A program made the position numbers and the translations under genes. The notes under the pieces are model-generated. The model saw only the letters and a list, made by a program, of their open reading frames with translations. It made no database searches and was not told the DNA's origin. Positions 1 through 8,690 of a stretch of DNA of 64,000 nt are shown here, in pieces (the first letter of the stretch is position 1; every line of letters starts with the position of its first letter). Origin of the DNA: DAOVRD01 sp964521715. Lineage in GTDB: Bacteria; Planctomycetota; Brocadiia; SM23-32. The stretch spans positions 3,821-67,820 of the forward strand of contig CAZFSS010000019.1 in NCBI GenBank assembly GCA_964521715.1, read 5' to 3'.

Positions 1-945
1 CGCGCCGGTCACCGATGCCACAGAACCTCCCTGACAACGGCGCCGCTGGGGTCTTGGAAGGCATGCGAGTGCTCTGAGCATCCGTCGCTGCGACGGAACG
101 ACCGGGGGAGTCCGTGGACTGTCCACCGACGAATGACCGTCGTCCCGGTCGGCTATCCCAGACAAACTGCCCTCGGGCAGAGCTTGCGTACTTCTCGCCG
201 ACCACGGGTGGTTTGCCATAGTCCTTAGTGTTCGTATCAGGCCTTTGTCTCCGGGACGGCGCAACGTTCCACCGCCGCCCGAAGGTTGCGCTCGCGTTCA
301 GCCAAGGGGGCGAAATGCTTCACATAGGCCGGAATCTATGCTGGCCTTGGCCGCGCTGGCCAGTGTCTGCACTCACCGATAATCCCACGCTGCGGGCGAG
401 CACAAGCCTCGCTTCTCCCTGCTCGGCCATGAAAAAGTCTAGGGTAGCCGTTCTCGCCGGCAGGAGCAAGTGCGAGCCCCCGGTGTGACTGTTCAGCTCC
501 GCGTGGGTGCCCTTCCAGATGGCCTCCGTACGCCCTTTCGAGGCGCTATGGGACGCCCCTACACATATCTGGACAGTCGCCCTTCTGGTTGCCCAGGACC
601 GCATGGGCCGGGCTACCGAAGGCGGCACAGCACTTCGCGGATGTCCTGAGCACTGGGCCTTGCTTTCTGCAGCGTGGAGGGCATAGTGCACGAGAATAGC
701 CACTTTTCTGCATTACGTTGACAGGGCTGAAGAACACGGTTGCGCCAACTGCCCTGTTTGCAGTAGCGAATGCAACGGCCGCGCTTGTTTACGCAAACCC
801 ATCAAGCCGCAAACAAGGCGACAAGGCCCTCTCGCCGTGCCCGGGCGAACGGGGGCGAGGTCAATGCCGGCCGCCAACGTCGTTCCAGAGCCTCCGCTGC
901 TCGTCCCAGTGCGGTGCGGCGTCGGGCAGGGCTGCGTACTCTCTC
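1..945. other. Gene-poor region, no intact gene recognised
   Basis: I see no convincing gene here. Open frames on both strands are short and of biased composition. The only protein-like stretch is a short minus-strand frame near 237-335, listed separately. The region ends at a 118-bp repeat unit that recurs downstream of the next gene. It looks like decayed accessory DNA. Confidence 0.5.
237..335 (-). pseudogene. Possible C-terminal gene relic
   Basis: On the minus strand a frame of about 33 codons ending in TGA reads IPAYVKHFAPLAERERNL and onward, which has the composition of a soluble helical protein. It is preceded directly by an in-frame stop, and an adjacent frame carries the more upstream part, as expected if a base was lost. 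I do not recognise the family. It may be the tail of a decayed gene, or chance. Confidence 0.2.
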
Positions 946-1063
946 CCTGTTTGCTTACCCCGTGGGAGTTCGAAACGCCTGCCTGCCGAGTCTACTCCGC
1001 CGAAGCAGCCGCTTCGGCTGCGAAGGCTGGACGCCTTGGCGCAGGCAGGTCGGCCTGGGGTGC
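946..1063 (+). repeat. 118-bp direct repeat, copy 1
   Basis: This unit matches 2485-2602 with about five mismatches in 118 bases. Inside it are nested inverted repeats: CCTGCCTG near the left side pairs with CAGGCAGG near the right, and GCAGCCG-CTT-CGGCTGC forms a small perfect hairpin in the centre. The two copies lie in the same orientation on either side of the formate/nitrite channel gene. The structure resembles REP/BIME or MITE-type elements; no transposase is linked to it here. Confidence 0.8.
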
Positions 1064-1088
1064 GAAGGCGACGCGGTTGTTGATCCAG

Positions 1089-1105
1089 GGGGGTTGTTCA
1101 ACAGA
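1089..1105 (+). repeat. Short repeat module, copy 1
   Basis: The 17-bp string GGGGGTTGTTCAACAGA occurs here and again at 7692-7708. In both places a loosely similar GC-rich stretch with GCGCGGGTT follows some tens of bases downstream. It appears to mark one end of a degraded repeat element shared by the two intergenic regions. Confidence 0.55.
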
Positions 1106-1248
1106 GAGTGAAAGAGTCCCGGCGCGGGTTCTCGGGCTCCGATAGCAACCCCCACGGTTGCTTTCGGACCCCGCTTGCACTCTGTCGAAACAGAGAGTAC
1201 GGGCAGGATAGCCGAAAAGCGCTGAAAGCTTTGGCAGGGGCGAGATGT

Positions 1249-1280
1249 AAAAAAGCCCCGAAGGCTCTCGCTCTCGGGGT
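1249..1280 (-). terminator. Rho-independent terminator, minus strand, apparently orphan
   Basis: Read on the minus strand, CCCCGA and TCGGGG form the arms of a hairpin with a GA-rich loop, followed by C and a run of six T. This is a canonical intrinsic terminator for transcription running leftward. No minus-strand gene lies upstream of it within the window, since the next gene to the right is on the plus strand, so it may be left over from a lost gene. Confidence 0.5.
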
Positions 1281-1527
1281 CATACGTTAGCCCATCGAGG
1301 ACGCAAAGCTCCCGGTTTTTGTCGTGGCTGCATTCACCGAAGCCAACTCGGGCCGGGCCTTTCCCTTGCCATCATCGAGGACCCTGTGTACATTCGGCAT
1401 CTCGTCAGGGTCTGCCGGGACCGGACGCTCGAGAACGGGCAACTACCCTTGACTGTGCGGACCAAACGTTGGTGCTGTAAGCACCCTCCGCCCGAAAGGT
1501 TGTACCATCCGAGAAGGAGAGGAAGTG

Positions 1528-2358
1528 ATGAGCGACGCCCAGGCGTTGTCCCCGAGGGAAGTCAGTGAGGCGCTGGAAGCGATTGCGGAAAGAAAGGCAT
1601 CGGCGACCATACAGGAGCAATTCTTCCTGGCCGTGCTGGCCGGGATCTACATTGCCTTCGGCGCCGTGGTGGCGACAGTCGTCACCAGCGGAAGCGGTCT
1701 CGACGAAGGATTGAAGCGCTTCCTCGGCGGCAGCGTCTTCAGCGTCGGGCTGATGCTTGTGCTCATCCCGGGTTCAGAGTTGTTCACCGGCAACATCCTG
1801 ATGACCGTTGGATTTCTGTCTCAACGGGTACGCCCGTTGCGGATCCTCCGAAACTGGGTGGTGGTTTGGATCGGGAACTTCGCGGGAGCAATGCTGCTTG
1901 CCTGGCTAATGATCAAGAGCAACCAGCTTGTGGAGAACGGCGTGGTCGGGTCCGTTGGTGAGCGCGCCATCGCCATCGCCGAGAGAAAGCTTGAGCTGAC
2001 GGCCACATTCTGGCCGTGCTTCATACGTGGGGTCCTCTGCAACATGCTCGTCTGTCTGGCGGTGATTATGGCAACATCCGCTCGGACTGTGTCCGGAAAG
2101 ATCCTCGCCATCTACTTCCCGATCATGACGTTTGTGACCTGCAATTTCGAGCACAGTATTGCCAACATGTACTTCCTGCCAGCAGGCCTGATGGCTGCAG
2201 GCCAGCTCGGCGCCAGGTTTGGGGAAATGCTGCTCAATCTGTTGGCGGTGACCCTTGGCAACATCGTCGGTGGCCTCACGATCATCGTTCTGCACCCCAA
2301 GAACCAGCTGATGCTCGCACGTCTGTTCCGCAAGTCGAACCTGGGCAGTCAGGGCTAG
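1528..2358 (+). CDS. Formate/nitrite transporter family channel
   Basis: This 276-residue protein is predicted to be an inner-membrane pentameric channel of the FNT (FocA/NirC) family that moves small monovalent anions such as formate or nitrite. It has about six hydrophobic segments beginning near residue 35 (FFLAVLAGIYIAFGAV), the GSELFTGNIL region typical of FNT proteins near residue 77, and a long C-terminal membrane half including the TCNFEHSIANMYF region, which holds the conserved N and H lining the pore. The ATG at 1528 is preferred over the GTG three bases upstream because GAGAAGGAGAGG lies at proper distance. Length is usual for the family. No formate or nitrite enzyme lies beside it, so the substrate is open. 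The gene is bracketed by 118-bp direct repeats. Confidence 0.9.
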   Translation: MSDAQALSPREVSEALEAIAERKASATIQEQFFLAVLAGIYIAFGAVVATVVTSGSGLDEGLKRFLGGSVFSVGLMLVLIPGSELFTGNILMTVGFLSQRVRPLRILRNWVVVWIGNFAGAMLLAWLMIKSNQLVENGVVGSVGERAIAIAERKLELTATFWPCFIRGVLCNMLVCLAVIMATSARTVSGKILAIYFPIMTFVTCNFEHSIANMYFLPAGLMAAGQLGARFGEMLLNLLAVTLGNIVGGLTIIVLHPKNQLMLARLFRKSNLGSQG

Positions 2359-2411
2359 CGACCCCCAGCCAGTTGCCCGAGCGTCGGTCTGATGCATCGG
2401 CACGGTCCTAT

Positions 2412-2425
2412 TGGGCCTAGGCCCA
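2412..2425. repeat. 14-bp perfect palindrome after the FNT gene
   Basis: TGGGCCTAGGCCCA is perfectly palindromic and starts about 54 bases after the stop codon. No T-tract follows, so it is not a clear intrinsic terminator; it could be a protein-binding site or chance in GC-rich DNA. Confidence 0.3.
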
Positions 2426-2484
2426 CGACGACGTCGGCTTTGCCTCCGGCGCGCCGTCGGGCAGTCCCGCATTCGCGGGAGCTA

Positions 2485-2602
2485 CCTGTTTACCTATCCC
2501 GTGGGAGTTCGAAACGCCTGCCTGCCGAGTCTACTCCGCCGAAGCAGCCGCTTCGGCTGCGAAGGCTGGAAGCCTTGGCGCAGGCAGGTCGGACTGGGGT
2601 GC
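2485..2602 (+). repeat. 118-bp direct repeat, copy 2
   Basis: This is the second copy of the structured unit at 946-1063, in the same orientation, with the same nested inverted repeats. The similarity fades into a weaker match some 25 bases before the unit. Together the copies enclose about 1.4 kb holding only the FNT gene. Confidence 0.8.
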
Positions 2603-3615
2603 ATGCAAAAATGGTCCGTTAACCAGATCGGGTGGCGCGGGGGGAGAGTCCGAGAGTTCAGCCTGAATCGGCACAGGACGGCAGGATCCCAAGACTCTCA
2701 GACAGAGACCGAGAGTACGACCTGTCAGGGATAGATCGTCGTAAGTGGTTGTGCCTATGGCAGGTAGATACGAAATCCCGCCCGAGTCGAAACAGCCTCC
2801 TGTGCGTCAACCAGCGGGTAGATCGAGTTACGCAAAGGAAAGCGTGGCTCCCGAACGCAACGCTGTTCGAAGTACTCTCAGATTCTGGAAGCCCCAACAC
2901 GCCCAGCCGCAGCGTTTTGCGCCAGTTCGTGTTCCATACGACCGTGCTCAACCGTCTTCACCACTGCTCGGCTCCACGCTCCGCAGCGAGGAGGTATGCC
3001 ACCTTGCCAGTTGGGCTCTGTTTGCCTAAAGGCGAGTAGCTTGTCCGCTTGCCGCCCGACAAGGAAGCCGGCCTCTACCCTCCCTGCTGTGCCCGGTTTC
3101 GCGACGGCTGGCCTGAACGGCACCGCTTTGACAAACCGGGGGCGGAGACGCTACCTCCCAGCAGTGCTTGAGGCGCCCTATGGCTTCCTCGTTCCCCTTC
3201 TGGACTTCGGCCAGCACGCCTTCGTCCAGGCGTCACACGCCGCACCTGTGCAGCTCCTTTCTCTCGGCCGCGATCAGGTAGACCGGGAAGCGCCTCGCCG
3301 CAGACGTGCGCCAACACGGCCCGGTAGCGCGTCTTGGGCCTCTTCGCCCTCGCGGCCCTCTCGGCGGAGTGACGACCGCCGGTGCGTCTTCTGAGACTAT
3401 TGACGTTCAAGGGGTCCGGCCCGCAGGAAGGGCCTGTCCCGTTCCTCGATGCGGGCGTGCCGCGCAGCCGGCCTCCTTGCGCGGTGGGCGCACGAAATCA
3501 CCTTGACTGATTCCTTCGGGGGGGGTACCAGGCGGCGATTGAGGCAGAATGATAGCTTTGTCACCGTGAATCGGATATCCCGGATTCCTGGGCAGCCGAG
3601 GGCCGAAATGACGTA
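2603..3615. other. Repeat-bearing region without intact genes
   Basis: No gene can be supported. A diverged repeat module lies at 2846-2955. On the minus strand between about 3290 and 3159 one frame is protein-like (YLIAAERKELHRC, then after a TGA, LAEVQKGNEEAIGRLKHCW), which suggests a decayed gene of unknown family. The rest looks non-coding. Confidence 0.4.
2846..2955 (+). repeat. Diverged intergenic repeat module, copy 1
   Basis: This stretch shares ordered blocks with 8260-8368: GGCTCCC(C)GAACGCAAC, ACTCTCAGATTCTG, TTGCGCCAGTTCGT and an ATACGACCG/ATTCGACCG block. The spacing is conserved although the sequence between the blocks differs, so the two are likely old copies of one element. 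Confidence 0.55.
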
Positions 3616-3767
3616 GCCGAAGTCCTCACGTTCTACGACGACGAGGCGGAGTTCATCTCGCCGACGATGCACCTTGAAGGAAAGGAGAACAAGGCTGCAA
3701 CGTGTTCGTGATCCGCGGAGGCAAGATACAGAAGCTGCGCTGGTATCTCAATCCCGCGGACTTCTGA
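3616..3767 (+). pseudogene. NTF2-like (SnoaL/ketosteroid isomerase fold) gene fragment
   Basis: Two short frames read like the middle and end of an NTF2-like domain: EVLTFYDDEAEFISPTMHLEG and, after a frameshift or deletion near 3700, NVFVIRGGKIQKLRWYLNP ending in ADF and a stop. The order and the lengths between them fit a domain that has lost a segment. No start codon or N-terminal half is visible. It is a relic; the function of the former protein is unknown. Confidence 0.5.
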
Positions 3768-3929
3768 GGGTTTGTTGATTCCCCCCCTTGGTGGACATAG
3801 TATGGCTGCGTGTGAGTTGCCGTTCCGCCAGGTGCATCGCCCGGGGCGGCCTCACGCGGTGCGTCCGTCCCCGATTGATCATGCGGGGCGGCGCAACTTC
3901 CTGCCGGGCCCAGGTATGGGAGGAATGCC

Positions 3930-5132
3930 ATGATCACGAAGCGGGATGTTGAGGCGGCCTATGAAGCGATCCGCAATCACGTGGTCCTCACACCCCTGGT
4001 CTACTCGCATACCCTGAGCGAGCTTTCCGGGTGCGCCGCGCTTTTCAAGCTCGAGAATCTCCAGATGACCGGCTCATTCAAGGACCGGGGGGCGTTCAAC
4101 AGGTTGCTGCGCCTGTCCGAACAGGAAAAGCACCGAGGGGTCGTGGCTGCATCCGCTGGGAATCACGCTCAAGGCGTCGCCTACAATTGCCGGCGCCTCG
4201 GAATACCCGCCAAGATTGTCATGCCGGTGGGCACGCCCCTGATCAAAGTGGTTTCGACTCAGAGCTACGGGGCGGATTGTATACTCAGTGGGGCTTCCTA
4301 TGACGATGCCTGCGAACGCGCCCTTGAGATCGCGGCCGAAGAGGGCCGTCTGTTCGTCCATCCCTTTGATGACCCCTGGGTCATTGCCGGGCAGGGGACC
4401 ATAGCCATCGAGGTGCTTCAGCACGAGCTGTGCAAGGAACTCGATGTCGTGCTTTGCCCGGTAGGCGGCGGGGGTTTGATCTCAGGCATTGCCACCTACG
4501 TGAAGGAAACGCGGCCCTCAGTGGCTGTGATCGGGGTGGAGCCAGCGGCTTGCCCATCGATGAAGGAATCCCTGGAGCAAGGACACCGCGTGGAGCTTCA
4601 GACCGCCGGTTCACTCGCGGACGGGCTTGTCGTGAAGCGCCCGGGGCAGCTCACCTATGAGCACGTTGAGAAATACGTGGATGACATTGTGACGGTCGGC
4701 GAAGATGAGATCGCCAACGCGGTGCTGCTTCTTCTCGAGATCGAGAAGGTGTTGGTGGAAGGGGCGGGCGCGGTCCCCCTTGCAGCGCTGCTCAACCATA
4801 AGGTCAACGTCCAGGGCAAACGGGTGCTCTCCATACTGTCCGGCGGAAACATCGACGTCAACATCCTGGGACGGATCATCACGCGCGGCCTTGCCGTGGA
4901 CGGCAGGATTGCACGGCTGCAGCTCAGATTGCTGGACCGCCCTGGCACGCTCATGGCAGCGCTTAACACTGCCAAGGAGCTGCAGGCGAACGTGCTCGAC
5001 ATTGCGCATCATCGCTTCGACAGCGCTGCGCCTTTCGGCTACGTGGATGTGTCAGTTACCTTGGAGACCCGGGGGCACGACCACATTCGGAGCATTTGCG
5101 AAGCACTGAAGGAGCAAGGCTATCTGTCGTGA
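3930..5132 (+). CDS. Threonine ammonia-lyase with C-terminal ACT domain
   Basis: The 400-residue protein is a fold-type II PLP enzyme that deaminates threonine to 2-oxobutyrate, the first step toward isoleucine, or serves in threonine catabolism. The PLP lysine is K51 in MTGSFKDRGA, the asparagine motif ASAGNHAQGVAY follows near residue 75, and the phosphate-binding glycine loop CPVGGGGLISG is near residue 180. Residues from about 325 to the end, starting ARLQLRLLDRPGTL, form a single ACT domain, so allosteric control is likely. Length and layout match the short TdcB/IlvA form with one ACT domain. GGGAGGA lies before the ATG. It stands alone, with no other ilv genes nearby. Confidence 0.92.
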   Translation: MITKRDVEAAYEAIRNHVVLTPLVYSHTLSELSGCAALFKLENLQMTGSFKDRGAFNRLLRLSEQEKHRGVVAASAGNHAQGVAYNCRRLGIPAKIVMPVGTPLIKVVSTQSYGADCILSGASYDDACERALEIAAEEGRLFVHPFDDPWVIAGQGTIAIEVLQHELCKELDVVLCPVGGGGLISGIATYVKETRPSVAVIGVEPAACPSMKESLEQGHRVELQTAGSLADGLVVKRPGQLTYEHVEKYVDDIVTVGEDEIANAVLLLLEIEKVLVEGAGAVPLAALLNHKVNVQGKRVLSILSGGNIDVNILGRIITRGLAVDGRIARLQLRLLDRPGTLMAALNTAKELQANVLDIAHHRFDSAAPFGYVDVSVTLETRGHDHIRSICEALKEQGYLS

Positions 5133-5428
5133 GGCGCACGTGGTCCTATCGGCAGCACATATGACCGCCGCACGGTCGTCTCGGAATGCCCGTTACGGCC
5201 AATAGCACGGATGCAAAGCGCTGACAAGCAGATGCACGCCATCCGCCCACCAGATCCGCGCCAATGCTGACGCTGGCTCTGCTCGGCCCTGTCCCTTCCG
5301 GTTCGATGGCCGGCCGCCGAATCACGGAACGCCCATTTGGCATACCAACATGCTTGACCATGTGAGCTATTGAGCCCTGTCTTTCCAAAGTAAGCCACGA
5401 ATCAGCCGATAGTAAGGGGTATGAGACC
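5133..5428. other. Intergenic, nothing recognised
   Basis: I see no gene, RNA or clear regulatory site in this stretch after the threonine ammonia-lyase gene. Confidence 0.4.
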
Positions 5429-5653
5429 TCATGGAACGGCGCAGGAACTGGAGGCGCGGCGCCGGGTTTTCAGGCTGCGTTGACCCGTGTCCACATGAGG
5501 GCTTACATCGCGCCTGGAGTCAAGGCCGTTTTCGCCGGATTCTGGGGATTCTTCGAAGGACGGGCGGCGGGCTCCTGGAGCCTTTCGGCGCAAGGTAAGG
5601 ACGCCCCGGGCCAGAATGGCGGCCACTTCGGCCAGCCGCTCCCCGGGCGTCAT
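5429..5653 (-). CDS. Small hypothetical protein, possibly recombinase-associated
   Basis: This frame encodes about 74 residues beginning MTPGERLAEVAAILARGVLTL, an amphipathic helical start, followed by a polar tail with LDSRRDVSPHVD. Small proteins of this look often sit next to serine recombinase genes in environmental bacteria, where their role is unknown; that comparison is from memory of the pattern and is an inference. No recombinase is adjacent. It could be a relic of a mobile element. The start is chosen at the ATG that opens the conserved-looking part. Confidence 0.35.
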   Translation of the reverse strand: MTPGERLAEVAAILARGVLTLRRKAPGARRPSFEESPESGENGLDSRRDVSPHVDTGQRSLKTRRRASSSCAVP

Positions 5654-5789
5654 GTCCTCAGTCGTACCGACACTCGGCATGGCTCGTCTCCGGTCCCTTG
5701 GCAACGCGGGCGCTCAGGCGCCCCTGCTGTTTACCTACCGGGAACAGGTTCGAAGTGTCACAATGGCCGGCCATCCACTAACCGATGGC

Positions 5790-5817
5790 TTGACAAGGCG
5801 CCCTCAGAGCCTACAAT
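5790..5817 (+). promoter_or_regulatory. Sigma70-type promoter for the DUF4041 gene
   Basis: TTGACA at 5790-5795 and TACAAT at 5812-5817 are separated by 16 bases. Transcription would start near 5824, leaving a leader of about 120 bases before the coding start at 5943. A second TACAAT lies at 5880-5885 without a clear -35 partner. Confidence 0.55.
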
Positions 5818-5942
5818 CGTTAAGCGGGCTGTGGGATACCCCAAACACGGGAGCATGGCGCGGCCTGGGGCGGGTGTACTACAATCAGTGGGGATGCGGC
5901 GTGTATCTCAGTTTCGAGTCTTCGCATGGAGGGTGACCTGCT

Positions 5943-7559
5943 ATGAGCTACCTCTGGTTCTTCGTAGCAGTAGTGGCGCTCGGTGGGGCCTGCTACCTCG
6001 GTTACAGGCTCCTTATGCTACAGCGCGAGAATGCGAAGACCGAGGACGACCTTGGCAAAGTCAAGGGATTCGCACGGAAGCTGAAGGGTGAGGTCGACCG
6101 GCTCGCCAAGTACAAAGGTATCGCCGAGGCCGACGACAAGGCCGTAGAGATCCGAAAGGCTGTCGAGGCAGAACTCGAAGCGGGCAAGGAAGAGGCGAGG
6201 GATGTCGTAGCACACGCCAAGCAAGAGGCCGATGCCACGGTCGCGGCAGGAAGGGAGCAAGCCAAGGCCCTTCAGCAAGAGGCCAAGGGTCGCCTGGATG
6301 CTGCCACGGTGCAGGCCCGCAAGATTGCCGAAGAGGCCAGCAAGCGTGCCGAAGAGATTGCCGGGAAGGCCTACGACGCCGTCAGGAACGCCGAGTTGTA
6401 CGAGAAGACCGCCAAGGCGATGAAGAACACCATCGACGGCTATGGGGACCGGTACATCATGCCCACCCACAGTCTGCTCGACGACTTAGCCGAGGACTTC
6501 GGCCACACGGAGGCCGGCCGGAACCTGAAGAACGCCCGGGACCGGTCGAAGCTCATGATCCAGAATGGCACCGCGGCTACGTGCGAATACGTGGAGGCCA
6601 GCCGGCGAGACACCGCCGTGAGCTTCGTCATCGACGCGTTCAACGGCAAAGTGGACTCCATCCTGTCCCGTGTGAGAAGCGACAACGCCGGCACCTTGGA
6701 ACAACAGACCCGGGATGCGTTCACGCTCGTCAACTACAACGGCAAAGCGTTCCGGCAGGCGCGCGTCACGGACCAATACCTGGCGGCACGGCTGGACGAA
6801 CTGAAATGGGCGGCGGTTGCGCAGCAGCTCAAGTTGGAGGAGCGCGAGGAGCAACGGCGCATAAAGGAGCAGATGCGAGAAGAGGCAAAGGCGCAAAGGG
6901 AGTATGAGCACGCTATGCGGGAGGCGGCCAAGGAAGAGGACATGCTGCGCAAGGCAATGGAGAAGGCTCAGCAGCAGGTGGCGCAGGCGAGCGCCGACCA
7001 GAAGGCCAGGTTCGAGCACCAGTTGGCCGAGTTGGAACAGAAGCTCAAGGAAGCCGAGGAGCGTAACCAGCGCGCCCTGTCTATGGCCCAGCAGACGAAG
7101 AGGGGGCACGTTTACGTCATCTCGAACGTCGGCTCGTTCGGTGAAGACGTGCTGAAGATCGGGCTGACCAGGCGCCTGGAGCCACTTGACCGCGTCCGGG
7201 AACTCGGTGACTCAAGCGTCCCCTTCTCGTTCGACGTGCATGCGCTCATCATGAGCGACGATGCACCTGCTCTGGAGAGCCAACTGCAGAAGCACTTCCA
7301 GCTTATGCAGGTCAACAAGGTGAACCCGCGCAAGGAGTTCTTCCGAGCAAGCCTCAAAGACATCAGAGAGGCGGCCGAGAGGCTCGGGATCGAGGCAAAG
7401 TGGACTATGATGGCGGAGGCCAGGGAGTACCGGGAGACCCTCGTCATTGAGAAGGCGATCGAGGCCGACCCCGCCGCACGGGAGGCATGGCTCACGCGAC
7501 AGTTCGACTTCGACGCAGTCGGCGCGGCACTCGGTGAAGACGACGAGGAGGAAGAGTGA
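5943..7559 (+). CDS. Membrane-anchored coiled-coil DUF4041 protein with GIY-YIG-like domain
   Basis: The 538-residue protein starts with one hydrophobic segment (LWFFVAVVALGGACYLGYRL, residues 4-23), then a long charged coiled coil rich in Ala, Glu and Lys (about 30-150), a DUF4041-like middle (about 150-290), a second coiled coil (about 290-385), and a C-terminal Mug113/T5orf172 type GIY-YIG domain beginning GHVYVISNVGSFGEDVLKIG. The GIY-YIG core is degenerate in the usual way for this subfamily (VYVI and KIG), with R in LTRRLEPLDRVREL and the late segment NPRKEFFR. Such proteins occur in phages and in accessory DNA of bacteria; a nuclease role is plausible and unproven. GGAGGGTGA precedes the ATG. 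An acidic tail (DDEEEE) ends it. Confidence 0.8.
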   Translation: MSYLWFFVAVVALGGACYLGYRLLMLQRENAKTEDDLGKVKGFARKLKGEVDRLAKYKGIAEADDKAVEIRKAVEAELEAGKEEARDVVAHAKQEADATVAAGREQAKALQQEAKGRLDAATVQARKIAEEASKRAEEIAGKAYDAVRNAELYEKTAKAMKNTIDGYGDRYIMPTHSLLDDLAEDFGHTEAGRNLKNARDRSKLMIQNGTAATCEYVEASRRDTAVSFVIDAFNGKVDSILSRVRSDNAGTLEQQTRDAFTLVNYNGKAFRQARVTDQYLAARLDELKWAAVAQQLKLEEREEQRRIKEQMREEAKAQREYEHAMREAAKEEDMLRKAMEKAQQQVAQASADQKARFEHQLAELEQKLKEAEERNQRALSMAQQTKRGHVYVISNVGSFGEDVLKIGLTRRLEPLDRVRELGDSSVPFSFDVHALIMSDDAPALESQLQKHFQLMQVNKVNPRKEFFRASLKDIREAAERLGIEAKWTMMAEAREYRETLVIEKAIEADPAAREAWLTRQFDFDAVGAALGEDDEEEE

Positions 7560-7900
7560 CAAGGGACTGGCGCCGGCCACGCGCTGACTGGGATACGCGT
7601 CTCAGTCTGACCGCGTGCCGGGGCAGGTCAACGGTCGTTTCTGCGGACGGTTGCTCGGGGGGTCCAAGTCGAACGCGGCTGCCAAATAAGAGGGGGTTGT
7701 TCAACAGACCCGCCTTGGTCCCGCGATGCGGGACTTCGGTGGGCAGGGAATCAGAGAGTTTTGGCGCGGGTTTCTGGGGTCCGGGCGCAATCTCTGCAGT
7801 TCCTTCTGGCCCCGGTTGTTCTGTGTGAGATCAAAGGCCCCCTCCGTGCGGTTTCCCGACGGCCAACCCCTTGGTATCAAGTGGCAGCTTATCGCCCACT
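7560..7900. other. Repeat-bearing intergenic region
   Basis: It contains the second copy of the 17-bp module at 7692-7708, a small hairpin CCCGCGATGCGGG shortly after, and GC-rich sequence loosely similar to 1105-1190. No gene is supported. Confidence 0.45.
7692..7708 (+). repeat. Short repeat module, copy 2
   Basis: GGGGGTTGTTCAACAGA is identical to 1089-1105. The following bases share GCGCGGGTT and a GGGTCCG/GGCTCCG block with the first site, which suggests a common degraded element. Confidence 0.55.
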
Positions 7901-8161
7901 TCACGCCTTTGCCTGTCTCAGCCACTCGCGCAGCATCAATCTCAGCGCCCGCTTGCCAGCAGTGCTCTTGAGATGAGCTTCCCGGCGTCTTGCATCCTTC
8001 GGACTCAAAAGGGCTTCGTAGAAAACGAGCCTTACAGGCAGCCTTGTCTTCGTCGAGGGAACTTCTGCGTTCTCGTGTCGCCGCAAGCGCTTCTTTAGGT
8101 CCGAGGTGTATCCCGTGTAGAGCTTGCTGTCTCCGCACTTTAGGACGTAGACGTAGTGCAT
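7901..8161 (-). CDS. Small GIY-YIG domain protein (URI family)
   Basis: The 86-residue protein is a compact GIY-YIG domain: YVYVLKCGDSKLYTGYTSDL at the N-terminus gives the two strand motifs, R in LKKRLRRHE the conserved arginine, and E in RRREAHLKS the metal-binding glutamate. This is the size of the UvrC/Intron-type (URI) single-domain proteins often called excinuclease-like; a nick-making role in repair or on mobile DNA is possible, but most members are uncharacterised. The ATG at 8161 has no strong ribosome site. It sits between repeat modules and downstream of another GIY-YIG-bearing gene on the opposite strand. Confidence 0.8.
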   Translation of the reverse strand: MHYVYVLKCGDSKLYTGYTSDLKKRLRRHENAEVPSTKTRLPVRLVFYEALLSPKDARRREAHLKSTAGKRALRLMLREWLRQAKA

Positions 8162-8222
8162 ACGGCGTCACCTGTCCCCCTGTAGTAGAAGCTCGCACAA
8201 GCTCGCTTCACTTCATGGATTC

Positions 8223-8262
8223 GCCATACAGCGAAGCCGCCACGCGGCTTCTGCTGTATGGC
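8223..8262. repeat. Long imperfect hairpin
   Basis: Arms of 16 and 17 bases (GCCATACAGCGAAGCC and GGCTTCTGCTGTATGGC) pair with a single bulge around a 7-base loop. It overlaps the start of the diverged repeat module at 8260. It could act as an RNA structure or be the end of a small non-autonomous element. Confidence 0.6.
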
Positions 8263-8368
8263 TCCCCGAACGCAACCCTCCACGAACCACTCTCAGATTC
8301 TGAGAGTCGCAACGGGTTTCAGATGAATAGGTTGCGCCAGTTCGTCTCCCATTCGACCGAGCGCAACA
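8260..8368 (+). repeat. Diverged intergenic repeat module, copy 2
   Basis: It shares ordered blocks with 2846-2955 (GAACGCAAC, ACTCTCAGATTCTG, TTGCGCCAGTTCGT, CGACCG). The long hairpin at 8223-8262 directly precedes it, and no equally strong hairpin precedes the other copy. Confidence 0.55.
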
Positions 8369-8690
8369 CGCTCGTGACGCCGTGGATAGGCGAATGCTCC
8401 GGCCGGCCCAACTCGTCCGCGTGAGCTGCAATGGCGTCCCGCCGCCCAGCGCCCACTCCCCTACCCCACGAGAAGTCCGGCCTCATCGCCCAAGGCAAGA
8501 TGCTCGCCACTTCCCAGGTCGGCGGCCGGCACACGCGCGCTACGTAGTACGCGCACGCACAGCAGCGACCGTGTCCTTCCGCGCCGGTCGTACACTTGAG
8601 GTCGCCTCTGATCGCTGCCCGAGGATCGTCCGGCGTCGTGGTGGCGCTCAGACCTCTCTGAAGGACCGTTGAGCGCCCGTCTTCGCGCGC
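8369..8690. other. Intergenic, nothing recognised
   Basis: No gene or site can be supported here; open frames are short and biased. Confidence 0.4.

Noticed and set aside
3026..3410. Minus-strand frames suggesting a gene
   Set aside because: Parts look protein-like but are split by stops and have no family; mentioned only as a possible relic.
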